Of a DNA stretch of 64,000 nt, positions 1 through 7,285 are shown piece after piece. This stretch comes from Prevotella sp. P5-50 (GTDB lineage Bacteria > Bacteroidota > Bacteroidia > Bacteroidales > Bacteroidaceae). The stretch spans positions 1 to 64,000 of the forward strand of contig NZ_NPJA01000001.1 in NCBI RefSeq assembly GCF_002251295.1, read 5' to 3'. Under the pieces are notes generated by a model that did not search any database, was not told the DNA's origin, and worked only from the letters and a program-made list of their open reading frames with translations. Position 1 is the stretch's first letter. Each line of letters starts with the position of its first letter. A program made the translations under genes and the position numbers.

Positions 1-203
1 TGATACACAATTTCTACAAGACCATCATGAGCAGGCTTGACACCAAGGCTTTTGGGCTCAAGAAAACGAGTCGCATAAAGGCTTTTGTCTTCAGATTCAT
101 CTCCGTACCTGCCAAGTGGATCATGACTGCAAGGCAATACGTGCTGAATATCTACACAGAGAACCGAGCTTATGCAAAACCCTTCAAAACAGAATTCGGA
201 TAA
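1..203 (+). pseudogene. IS1380-family transposase, C-terminal fragment
   Basis: Reading from base 3, 66 codons and a TAA stop match the C-terminus of the complete transposase at 3706-4992 (shared segments include FISVPAKW, VLNIY and a final K-T-x-F-G). The start lies outside the window, so it could be the end of an intact gene or a relic. It is clearly diverged from the complete copy, so it is a related element and not a recent duplicate. A conserved IS right end follows at 232-262. Confidence 0.85.
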
Positions 204-231
204 GAATCCTTTCTTTCCGGTTTGAATCTGC

Positions 232-262
232 GTATTACCTCAAGTCGCATCGTGGGGTAAGG
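232..262 (+). repeat. Right end of an IS1380-like element
   Basis: This 31-bp stretch begins GTATTACCTCAAGTCGC and ends TGGGGTAAGG. It closely matches the segment ending at 5050 behind the complete transposase, differing at a few bases near the middle. Position and conservation mark it as the terminal sequence of the element whose transposase ends at 203. Confidence 0.7.
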
Positions 263-337
263 GGATGGTGGCTACATATTGATGTTGTGCTGTTGCTTTT
301 TACTGAAAGCTGCTACTAACGACTCATAAATCTACCC

Positions 338-901
338 TTAATCGTGTATTGGATGATAGTTGCGGATTTTAGGATTCAGATAAATTCGCAACATTTCGTT
401 TGCTACTATTTTTGCAACTTTAAAATCGCAAATCGTAGAAAAATTAGGGTCTCTTTCAAAATAAAATGTTTCCATTGTCATTTGAATATCTTGTTTTCCT
501 CTCAGAAAAAAGTACTTATCCAAATGCGTACTTCCCGAACGGTAGTATTTATAGAAATCAATGTTCTTATTGTAGAAATTCTCTAACTGATTCAGTTCAT
601 TGATGAAATAATTTTTCAGCACACAATCTTGTCCGTTGGGGCGCATCATTTCGATGTTATACACTTTCCTGTAATAGATTAGTTTACTAAAAAACTTGGG
701 TTTTATTATCTTGAAAAAGAATATTTCATCCATTTCACTTTTGAACTTATAAAACGAAACTATTTCTTTCAATTCCGAGAACCCCTGTTCCAACAGCAAT
801 ATTATTTGAGGAATATCTTTAATCCTGTCATTTAAATCGAGTTCATGCATCCTGATTTGATGTTCTAATTTTTCTGCAATGTTTTTTATCTTATCTTTCA
901 T
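338..901 (-). CDS. RteC-family protein, C-terminally truncated
   Basis: The 187-residue protein has the RteC signature in its second half: YYRSGSTHLDKYFFLRGKQD near residues 118-137, followed by FYFERDPNFST and DFKVAKIVANEMLRIYL. RteC is a regulator of excision and transfer functions of Bacteroides conjugative transposons such as CTnDOT. Family members as I recall them carry roughly 90 more residues after the LRIYL segment (a helical domain with a TGSK and FRTFLEIR-like pattern). Here only about 11 unrelated residues follow before the stop, next to the IS end at 262. I infer the gene lost its 3' part, probably through IS activity, and may not be functional. Confidence 0.75.
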   Translation of the reverse strand: MKDKIKNIAEKLEHQIRMHELDLNDRIKDIPQIILLLEQGFSELKEIVSFYKFKSEMDEIFFFKIIKPKFFSKLIYYRKVYNIEMMRPNGQDCVLKNYFINELNQLENFYNKNIDFYKYYRSGSTHLDKYFFLRGKQDIQMTMETFYFERDPNFSTICDFKVAKIVANEMLRIYLNPKIRNYHPIHD

Positions 902-957
902 TTTTATTGATTTTGAGTAAAAAAAAGGATGATATCGTCAGTTGACGACACACAAAG

Positions 958-992
958 GCGTTCACTGAATTCCGATAGGATTCAGTGAACGC
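958..992. other. Long hairpin between rteC-like gene and receptor gene
   Basis: Arms GCGTTCACTGAATTCC (958-973) and GGATTCAGTGAACGC (978-992) pair with one bulged base around a GATA loop. It lies 88 bp beyond the stop of the minus-strand receptor gene (1080). No T-tract follows directly on the minus strand; a T-run appears only near 926-919. It could be a transcript-end hairpin or part of the mobile element's own regulation. The rest of 902-1079 shows no convincing gene. Confidence 0.5.
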
Positions 993-1079
993 GAAGCAAC
1001 AACATGTCGCTGAAAGATAATTAGTGATAGATTTGCCAGAAATACATAATACAGAATTTGTTGAAATCAACACCTAATC

Positions 1080-3398
1080 TTACTTATAACTTCCTTTGAT
1101 TCCGTAGTCGGTATCCTGATTATTCAGCGATTTAGTACCGACAAGATGAGTTTTTCCGAAATTAAAATTCCAAGTGAGCGTGGCAACGAGAATTCGGGAT
1201 GCATCGCTAAAACTTTCTCTTCGGAAAGGCGCTTGTGCATTTTTGTTTTCCATAATGGTTCGGGAAACATTCTTAAACGGATTGAACGCACCTATGCCAA
1301 AAGAAAAATTAGTCGCATTGTACCGGATAGCCAAGTAGTGATAATTACCATCCTTTATGACGGTTTCGCCGTATAACCTTTCGTCAAAAGGCTGTAGCTG
1401 GCCTATCAGCATCCATTTCTTATACATTGCCAAAACATCTGCCCTGTAATAAAAATTAGAATGGGTATGCGAATAGTTGTTCCCACGACTGTCAAAGTGG
1501 TTGAAGCCTCCTGTAACCGAAAATTGCAGGAAGTTTTTTATCATCCCTACTTTCAATGTTATCTCCGCATTATACTTATTCCAATCTTTCATGTTTTCGG
1601 GCATTGTCAGGAACACATTTCCATGTTCTCTTTTCGATTCCATGATAGGATTGTGTTTGTAGTGATGATGCAGGCTTGCATTGAAAGCGAACAACCCTTT
1701 TCTGTTTTCGTAATATAAATTATTATTCAGATTCAGGTACGGTTGAAGCAACAGATTCCCTTTCTCGGCAAGATACGAGTCAAGACGGATTTCCGTGTCG
1801 GCCAACTCCATCAGGGTTGGATTCGTTTGACTCATCTCCGCATCATACCGGATAAAAGAATTATCACTGAACCGATAGCCAACCATCGCTTTGGGTAAGA
1901 AATGGTAATAGCTTTTGGTAACAGATACATTGGAAAAATGCAGGCGATTCAGGCGAAGTCCCAAGCTATAGCTGAATTTGCCCTTACTATAAAACCACTC
2001 TGCAAAAACCGACGATTCCGCCTGATTCAAATCCGATTTGAATTCCTCGCCCTGATTAATTGTCTGCTCTGTAAACGACTGAATATGTTTTATCCCGAAT
2101 TTCAAATTTCCATGGGCAAATCCTTTTTCGTATATGCCTTCGGCAATCAGTGAATATTTATCGGAAAACAGTTCCGAACGTTCGCTGTAAAGAGTATCAA
2201 CATCGTTGTATTCGCAGTAATTCCGCGAAGATGCTGCGTTCGCATAACTCCCCACCACATTAGCATATATTTTCTGATTTTTGGGTAAACCATACTGGTA
2301 ATACAAGTCGATGGTAGGAACATTAATTTTTTGCTGACTTCCGTCAAAAATCAACCCTTTGTCCGTGCCATTCTCTTTTAGAAAACTGTTGAAATCGTTG
2401 TGAGGCTGATTGCTCAGATTATATTTCAACTTGGCATTGAAAAAAGCCGAATCGCTCTGCTGATAGTTGTATGTCAGCGAAAAATCATGCATTTGGTACG
2501 AATAATCACCTCCGGCACTGATTTCTTCCCTCAATATAGGGGATGAATTTTCAAACTGATAACTACCTGTGCGATTTCTGTTATTCGTGTTGATGCGTTG
2601 AAACGCTGCGGTGTAGTTCAAAGCATATTCCGATTTTCCTTTGTTGAATTTGGCAAAGAAAACATCGCCCCCTGCAAGGATATTCAGCGAGTTCATCAAA
2701 TCCACACCAACAACACCGCCTTTATCATCCCTTACTACCACGTAGTTGATAACTTTGGAAGCATGTCCGTATCGGATACCTGCATAATCCGAATATTCTA
2801 TCCGCTTGATTTGGCGGGGTTGCAAGGTCTGAATTTCTTCCGGCGTGGTATTTACGCCGTTAATCTGCAAAATGACTTTCCCGCCGTCGGATGATGAAAT
2901 CGTATTCAGCATCGGATTGATGTTCAAGCCGGGAAGCATCATTGTATTCAGCAATTGCATTCCGTTGGCAGAATGGCTGATTTGCAATTTTGTCGGGAAC
3001 ACAATCCGTTGGTTAATCTTGTTTATTGTGGAAGAAGCAGAAATCACCACTTCCCCAAGTAACAAAACATTTTCATTCAAATACACATCTATTTGTGCTG
3101 ATTCCGTCAGATTCTGTATCAAAATCCGCTTTGTTTCAAATCCTAAACAGGATACTGACAGCACATAATTATCTGTGGGAAGATTTTCAAATTCAAATCT
3201 TCCGATAGTGTCTGTCGTTGTTCCTTTCAGAAAGACTGAATCTTGTTTGAATAGAACGACATTAGCAAACTCAACAGGTGTTTGCGTATTTTGTTGAAGT
3301 ACTCTTCCTGAAACATGAATCGATTGTCCGGACACACTTAGGCCGGAATACAGGAAAAATACGATAAGATATAATAATCGAGCTTTATTAAAGTCCAT
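1080..3398 (-). CDS. Outer-membrane beta-barrel receptor with carboxypeptidase-like N-terminal domain
   Basis: The 772-residue protein starts with a signal peptide ending near GLSVSGQ. A CarboxypepD_reg-like domain follows at about residues 25-115 (HVSGRVLQQNTQTPVEFANV), then a plug-like region (about 120-220, with INGVNTTPEEIQTL and IKRIEYSDYAGIRYG), then a long aromatic-rich barrel. This matches the outer membrane beta-barrel family related to TonB-dependent receptors. There is no SusD partner beside it, so the substrate cannot be inferred. The start codon lies only 17 bp from the IS remnant at 3416, so its native promoter may have been replaced. A weak minus-strand -7-like box (TAGTGTTG at 3434-3427) lies inside the IS end. 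The gene sits between IS sequences and an rteC relic, suggesting it came with mobile DNA. Confidence 0.85.
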   Translation of the reverse strand: MDFNKARLLYLIVFFLYSGLSVSGQSIHVSGRVLQQNTQTPVEFANVVLFKQDSVFLKGTTTDTIGRFEFENLPTDNYVLSVSCLGFETKRILIQNLTESAQIDVYLNENVLLLGEVVISASSTINKINQRIVFPTKLQISHSANGMQLLNTMMLPGLNINPMLNTISSSDGGKVILQINGVNTTPEEIQTLQPRQIKRIEYSDYAGIRYGHASKVINYVVVRDDKGGVVGVDLMNSLNILAGGDVFFAKFNKGKSEYALNYTAAFQRINTNNRNRTGSYQFENSSPILREEISAGGDYSYQMHDFSLTYNYQQSDSAFFNAKLKYNLSNQPHNDFNSFLKENGTDKGLIFDGSQQKINVPTIDLYYQYGLPKNQKIYANVVGSYANAASSRNYCEYNDVDTLYSERSELFSDKYSLIAEGIYEKGFAHGNLKFGIKHIQSFTEQTINQGEEFKSDLNQAESSVFAEWFYSKGKFSYSLGLRLNRLHFSNVSVTKSYYHFLPKAMVGYRFSDNSFIRYDAEMSQTNPTLMELADTEIRLDSYLAEKGNLLLQPYLNLNNNLYYENRKGLFAFNASLHHHYKHNPIMESKREHGNVFLTMPENMKDWNKYNAEITLKVGMIKNFLQFSVTGGFNHFDSRGNNYSHTHSNFYYRADVLAMYKKWMLIGQLQPFDERLYGETVIKDGNYHYLAIRYNATNFSFGIGAFNPFKNVSRTIMENKNAQAPFRRESFSDASRILVATLTWNFNFGKTHLVGTKSLNNQDTDYGIKGSYK

Positions 3399-3415
3399 AC
3401 TTGTTTTCTTATAAT

Positions 3416-3569
3416 CCTTAATTCCGCAACACTATAATTTAACTTTATTTATAAGTTCCTGAGCAACAAAAAGTTGCCCAGGATTTTGCCATGTCAGAAT
3501 TTTCACTTATCTTAGTGTTGCAATTAGAAAACAAGCGAAAATCGTAACAAGGCGCGGCAAAGGTACAAA
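3416..3569 (+). mobile_element. 5' remnant of an IS1380-like element
   Basis: This 154-bp stretch aligns with the left end of the complete IS (3570 onward). It shares CCTTAATTCCGCAACACT, a CCTGAGCAAC hairpin (one base changed in the right arm), TTTTGCCATGTCAG and a CTTATCTTAGTGTTGCAA promoter-like segment. It ends in GCGGCAAAGGTACAAA, which corresponds to ATGGCAAAAGTACAAA, the first codons of the transposase, with the ATG lost. The complete IS begins immediately after, at about codon 5, so a second element appears to have inserted into or recombined with this one. Confidence 0.8.
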
Positions 3570-3611
3570 CCTTAATTCCGCAACACTATAATTTAACATT
3601 ATTTATAAGTG

Positions 3612-3714
3612 CCTGAGCAACAAAAAGTTGCTCAGGATTTTGCCATGTCAGAAATTTCACTTATCTTAGTGTTGCAAATAAAAAACAAATAAAACTCTGA
3701 ATGACATGGCAAAA
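3612..3714 (+). promoter_or_regulatory. IS leader: hairpin and start-codon-sequestering arms
   Basis: A perfect 10-bp hairpin (CCTGAGCAAC, AAAAA loop, GTTGCTCAGG) spans 3612-3636. Directly after it, TTTTGCCATGTCA (3638-3650) is the exact complement of TGACATGGCAAAA (3702-3714), which contains the transposase ATG at 3706. The internal promoter at 3639-3669 would start transcripts after the first arm, so only read-through RNA from outside would carry both arms and hide the start codon. This is the logic known from IS10 and IS50; its operation here is inferred. Confidence 0.6.
3639..3669 (+). promoter_or_regulatory. Transposase promoter
   Basis: TTTG at 3639-3642 is followed after 19 bp by TATCTTAG at 3662-3669, one mismatch from the Bacteroidetes TAnnTTTG -7 element. 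The predicted start of transcription near 3674 is about 30 bp before the transposase ATG. Confidence 0.6.
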
Positions 3715-4992
3715 GTACAAATAAAATCTGAGAAACTCACTCCTTTTGGAGGAATTTTTTCTATTATGGAGCAATTTGATGCTCTTTTAGCTCAAACCAT
3801 AGATTCCACCTTGGGATTGAGATGCACTATGTTTGGTTATCAATATAGCGAAATTCTACGCTCTCTGATGTGCGTATATCTTTGTGGCGGCTCATGTATT
3901 GAGGATGTTACAACTCACTTGATGAAACATTTGTCTCTTCATCCAACTCTTCGCACTTGCAGCGCAGACACCATATTGCGTGCTATCGAAGAACTGACTT
4001 GTAAGAACATCACCTATAAATCTGCTTCTGGCAACTCCTATGATTTCAATACTGCAGACAAGATGAACTGCTTATTGATCAAAGCCCTGCTTGCTACTGG
4101 TCAATTGAAATCCGGTCAAGAGTATGATTTTGACTTTGACCATCAGTTCATTGAAACAGAGAAGCATGATGCAAAACCAACCTACAAGAAGTTCCTGGGC
4201 TATAGTCCAGGTGTGGCAGTCATTAACGACATGATTGTCGGTATTGAAAATAGAGACGGCAACACAAACGTGCGCTTCAACCAAAGAGAGACTTTGGAAA
4301 GAATCTTCAAGCGACTGGAGGCATCAGAAGTATATATATCCCGTGCCCGCATGGATTGCGGCTCATGCTCGGAGGAAATCGTAGATATGGTAGAGGCTCA
4401 TTGCAGGCATTTTTATATTCGTGCCAACAGATGCTCTTCCTTCTACGATTCCATGTTTGCCTTGACTGGATGGAAAACTGTTGAAATCAACGGTATTGAA
4501 TTTGAGCTGAATTCCATCCTTGTTGAGAAATGGAAAGGAAAACCGTATCGTCTTGTCATACAGAGACAAAGGCGAATAGAGGGAGACCTTGACATTTGGG
4601 AAGGCGAATATACCTACAGATGTATACTGACTAACGATTACAAGTCGAGTGCAAGAGACATTGTGGAATTCTACAATCTTCGTGGTGGCAAGGAACGCAT
4701 CTTCGATGACATGAACAATGGCTTTGGCTGGAATCGGTTGCCAAAATCGTTCATGGCACAGAATACTGTATTCCTGCTTATGACAGCTCTCATCAGAAAC
4801 TTCTACAAAGCTATTATGCAGAGATTGAAAACCCATGAATTTGGATTGCGTGCCACCAGCAGAATCAAGACCTTTGTGTTCAAGTTCATCTCTGTTCCTG
4901 CAAAATGGATTAAGACGTCACGTAGGCATGTATTGAACATTTATTCAGACAACTATGCTTATGCCAACCTGTTCAAGACAGACTTTGGTTAA
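3706..4992 (+). CDS. IS1380-family transposase
   Basis: The 428-residue DDE transposase is the usual full length for this family. An N-terminal DNA-binding region (about 1-120) is followed by the catalytic core, with the first aspartate region DFDFDHQ near 139-145, the second at ARMDCGS near 220, and the C-terminal YNLRGGKERIFDDMNNGFGW block near 322-341 carrying the glutamate. The reading frame is intact from ATG to TAA, so the element may be active. The start is fixed by the IS leader, where the ATG sits inside the sequestering arm. Confidence 0.93.
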   Translation: MAKVQIKSEKLTPFGGIFSIMEQFDALLAQTIDSTLGLRCTMFGYQYSEILRSLMCVYLCGGSCIEDVTTHLMKHLSLHPTLRTCSADTILRAIEELTCKNITYKSASGNSYDFNTADKMNCLLIKALLATGQLKSGQEYDFDFDHQFIETEKHDAKPTYKKFLGYSPGVAVINDMIVGIENRDGNTNVRFNQRETLERIFKRLEASEVYISRARMDCGSCSEEIVDMVEAHCRHFYIRANRCSSFYDSMFALTGWKTVEINGIEFELNSILVEKWKGKPYRLVIQRQRRIEGDLDIWEGEYTYRCILTNDYKSSARDIVEFYNLRGGKERIFDDMNNGFGWNRLPKSFMAQNTVFLLMTALIRNFYKAIMQRLKTHEFGLRATSRIKTFVFKFISVPAKWIKTSRRHVLNIYSDNYAYANLFKTDFG

Positions 4993-5211
4993 AGGCCATG
5001 CTTTTCTGGTTAAACCGGTGTATTACCTCAAGTCGCTTTATGGGGTAAGGGAATTTTGTGTTTACGACGTTTCTGTTATGCCCAAGGAATATGTACAATA
5101 AAAGAATTTTTGTCGTTTTACAAGTAAATTCCCACGAAACCCTATAGGTTGCGGATTTGAGGTGATATAAGTTACATTGATACCATTCATTAGGAATAAC
5201 AGTTAGCAGAA

Positions 5212-5847
5212 ATGAAAATGAAGAAGATTTTATTAGGAATGGCTGTCGCGCTGACGCTGACGGCATGCAACGAGAACAAGCAACAGGTAACGACCGCAAC
5301 AGATACTGCAAAAACGGTGACCGATGTGATGATGAGTCGCAGAAGTATCCGCGCATACAAAGACTCTGTCATCAATCGTGAGACCCTGAATGAGATTCTG
5401 AAATGTGGTATCAATGCCCCAAACGGTCAAAACCTACAGTCGTATGAAATCAGAGTGATTGACTCTCCTGCCCTCATCGACTCTATTACGCAAGCCGTAG
5501 TAAAAGACAATCCGAAGATTGCTGAGCGTAAAGGTTTTAAGAACATCTTTGTGAATGCTCCCTGTGTGATCTGCATCGCCAACAATACCGAATACGACAT
5601 GTCGCAGATAGACTGTGGACTGCTGGGTGAGAATATCATTCTCTCGGCATGGGATAAAGGTATCGGTTCATGCTGTCTGGGAAGTTCTGCACGCTGGATA
5701 CAAGATTCTCCATCTGCCAAGCCATTCCTTGACCGCATGGCATTCTCCAAGGGTTATCAGCTACTCTACTGTATTGCCTTAGGTTATCCAGCAGAGACTC
5801 CAGACGCAAAGCCAAGACGCGATGACATGATCAGATATCTGGAATAA
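5212..5847 (+). CDS. Nitroreductase-family lipoprotein
   Basis: The 211-residue protein begins with a lipoprotein signal (KKILLGMAVALTLTAC, lipidated Cys at about residue 20), followed by a nitroreductase fold. SRRSIRAYKD near 43-52 is the usual FMN-phosphate-binding arginine motif, APNGQNLQ near 69-76 the second flavin motif, and KGIGSCCLG near 150-158 the third. Members reduce nitro compounds or quinones with NAD(P)H through FMN. Export as a lipoprotein is unusual for flavoenzymes that use cytosolic NAD(P)H, so its electron donor is unclear. It probably shares a transcript with the fusion gene 34 bp downstream. The 160 bp between the IS end and this ATG show no strong promoter. Confidence 0.85.
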   Translation: MKMKKILLGMAVALTLTACNENKQQVTTATDTAKTVTDVMMSRRSIRAYKDSVINRETLNEILKCGINAPNGQNLQSYEIRVIDSPALIDSITQAVVKDNPKIAERKGFKNIFVNAPCVICIANNTEYDMSQIDCGLLGENIILSAWDKGIGSCCLGSSARWIQDSPSAKPFLDRMAFSKGYQLLYCIALGYPAETPDAKPRRDDMIRYLE

Positions 5848-5881
5848 GAACCTGATAAGCATTCGGACAACAAAAGACACG

Positions 5882-7135
5882 ATGATACGACTCACCTATC
5901 TCTTCCACAGCGGTTTTGTTTTGGAAACAGACCATTGCGTGCTAGTATTTGACTACTGGATGGATCCTGCCCAAAAGATGGAGCGCTTTATTGGACCACA
6001 AAGTCAGAAACCAATATATGTCTTTGTCAGTCATTTCCATGAAGACCACTTCACGAAAGAGATCTTCACATGGAAAGCCACCACGCCTGATATCACCTAT
6101 ATTCTATCAAAGGATATTCTGAAACATCATAGAGCGTGCAAAGAGGATGCTGACGTGTGGATGACCAAGGGTATGGTGTGGAACGACAGCCATATCCAAG
6201 TGACTGCTACTGGTAGTAACGACAGTGGGGTCAGTTGGATAATAGAGACCGCCGGTTACCGCATCTTCCATGCAGGTGACCTCTGCAACTGGTTTGCCCG
6301 TTTTTTGGCAGAGGGCACTCCTGAAGGAAAAGTGTATAGTGAAGAATGTGACCAATGGATAGACCCTGTGGCAGAAGAGAAACAGTTTTTGGGCGAGTTG
6401 AAAGACATCAAGAAGATTGCCGATAGCTTCGATGTGGTTATGTTCCCCATAGATGGTCGTATTGGCAATGGATATACATTAGGAGCACGCCAGTTTATAG
6501 AGCGCTTTAAAGTAGGATTATTGGTTCCCATGCACTTTGTGATGAGCGGTTTTGACTCTGCCTGGCGCATGGAACCATTTTGCCAAGAAAAAAATATTCC
6601 GTTTTGGTGTATCAGAAACGAGGGAGATAGCATCACACTCGCAGACCATCTCGTCATCAGACAGACTGCACCAGAAGACCTGCCACGCCTCAAGGAGATT
6701 TTTGCCATTGCCCGGAAATTCATGAGTGAAACAGGCAATCCAGGACAATGGGACGAGAACTATCCTGGTGATCAACTCCTTCGTGAGGATATGGATAATG
6801 GCGACAGCTATGTAATACAAAAGGGCAACACCATTGTTGCCACCTTTGTATTACGTGGTGGAACAGATCCCACCTACAATGTCATCTACGACGGACAATG
6901 GTTAAACGATGAACCGTATGCTGTCATCCATAGGGTGGCAAGTAGTGGAGAGGTGAAAGGGGTTATCCGAGTTGTACTGGACTTTGCACGCCGGCAATAT
7001 CGGAACATCCGAGTTGACACACATGCCGACAACAAAGTGATGCAACACCTGATGCAGAAAGAGGGATTTCGATACTGTGGCGTTATCCACTGCTGGAACG
7101 GTACAGAGCGACTGGCATACCAGTATGTGCAATAG
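5882..7135 (+). CDS. Metallo-beta-lactamase-fold hydrolase fused to a GNAT acetyltransferase
   Basis: The 417-residue protein has two domains. Residues about 1-250 form a UlaG-like metallo-beta-lactamase fold: SHFHEDHF near 50-57 is the metal-binding HxHxDH motif, HAGDL near 133-137 supplies the next ligand, and VPMHF near 217 the last histidine. Residues about 258-417 form a GNAT domain, starting LVIRQTAPEDLPRLKEIF and ending with the VDTHADNKVMQHLMQKEGF acceptor/CoA region typical of N-acetyltransferases. A linker at about 250-257 joins them without a break. The substrate is unknown. The fusion suggests hydrolysis and acetylation of the same or related small molecules. It is downstream of the nitroreductase-like gene in an apparent two-gene operon. 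Confidence 0.85.
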   Translation: MIRLTYLFHSGFVLETDHCVLVFDYWMDPAQKMERFIGPQSQKPIYVFVSHFHEDHFTKEIFTWKATTPDITYILSKDILKHHRACKEDADVWMTKGMVWNDSHIQVTATGSNDSGVSWIIETAGYRIFHAGDLCNWFARFLAEGTPEGKVYSEECDQWIDPVAEEKQFLGELKDIKKIADSFDVVMFPIDGRIGNGYTLGARQFIERFKVGLLVPMHFVMSGFDSAWRMEPFCQEKNIPFWCIRNEGDSITLADHLVIRQTAPEDLPRLKEIFAIARKFMSETGNPGQWDENYPGDQLLREDMDNGDSYVIQKGNTIVATFVLRGGTDPTYNVIYDGQWLNDEPYAVIHRVASSGEVKGVIRVVLDFARRQYRNIRVDTHADNKVMQHLMQKEGFRYCGVIHCWNGTERLAYQYVQ

Positions 7136-7167
7136 TAAAAGGTGGCACACGTGAAACTAAGAAATAG

Positions 7168-7198
7168 TTTGTTTTCTATTAAACTTTCACTATCTTTG
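7168..7198 (+). promoter_or_regulatory. Strong promoter with no obvious gene
   Basis: TTTG (7168-7171), 19 bp, TATCTTTG (7191-7198) is a perfect Bacteroidetes promoter on the plus strand. It points into the 3' end of pyk, which is on the other strand. The only downstream reading frame is a 9-codon one starting at 7201 and ending inside the hairpin at 7216-7260. It may make a short antisense or non-coding RNA. Confidence 0.55.
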
Positions 7199-7215
7199 AA
7201 ATGACACTACAAAAC

Positions 7216-7260
7216 AATGCCCGACCATAGATGAAGCATATTCGTCAATGGTCGGGCATT
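7216..7260 (-). terminator. pyk transcription terminator
   Basis: AATGCCCGACCAT (7216-7228) and ATGGTCGGGCATT (7248-7260) form a perfect 13-bp stem. On the minus strand it lies 25 bp after the pyk stop and is followed by GTTTTGT, a short T-rich tract. Confidence 0.65.
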
Positions 7261-7285
7261 AAGATATGTAATAATGTGTATGTCT

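Larger units (their letters stand above)
3570..5050 (+). mobile_element. Complete IS1380-family insertion sequence
   Basis: The element runs from CCTTAATTCCGC at 3570 to TGGGGTAAGG at 5050 and contains one transposase gene. Its ends share a short terminal inverted match (CCTTA, then CC a few bases in), as expected of a family with short imperfect repeats. The right end matches that at 232-262 and the left end matches the remnant at 3416. I found no clear target duplication: TACAAA precedes it and GAATTT follows. This fits insertion next to an older IS copy or later rearrangement. Confidence 0.8.

Noticed and set aside
891-1073. A 60-codon minus-strand frame between rteC-like and receptor genes
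   Set aside because: It translates a long hairpin (958-992), overlaps the rteC-like start and has no family signal.
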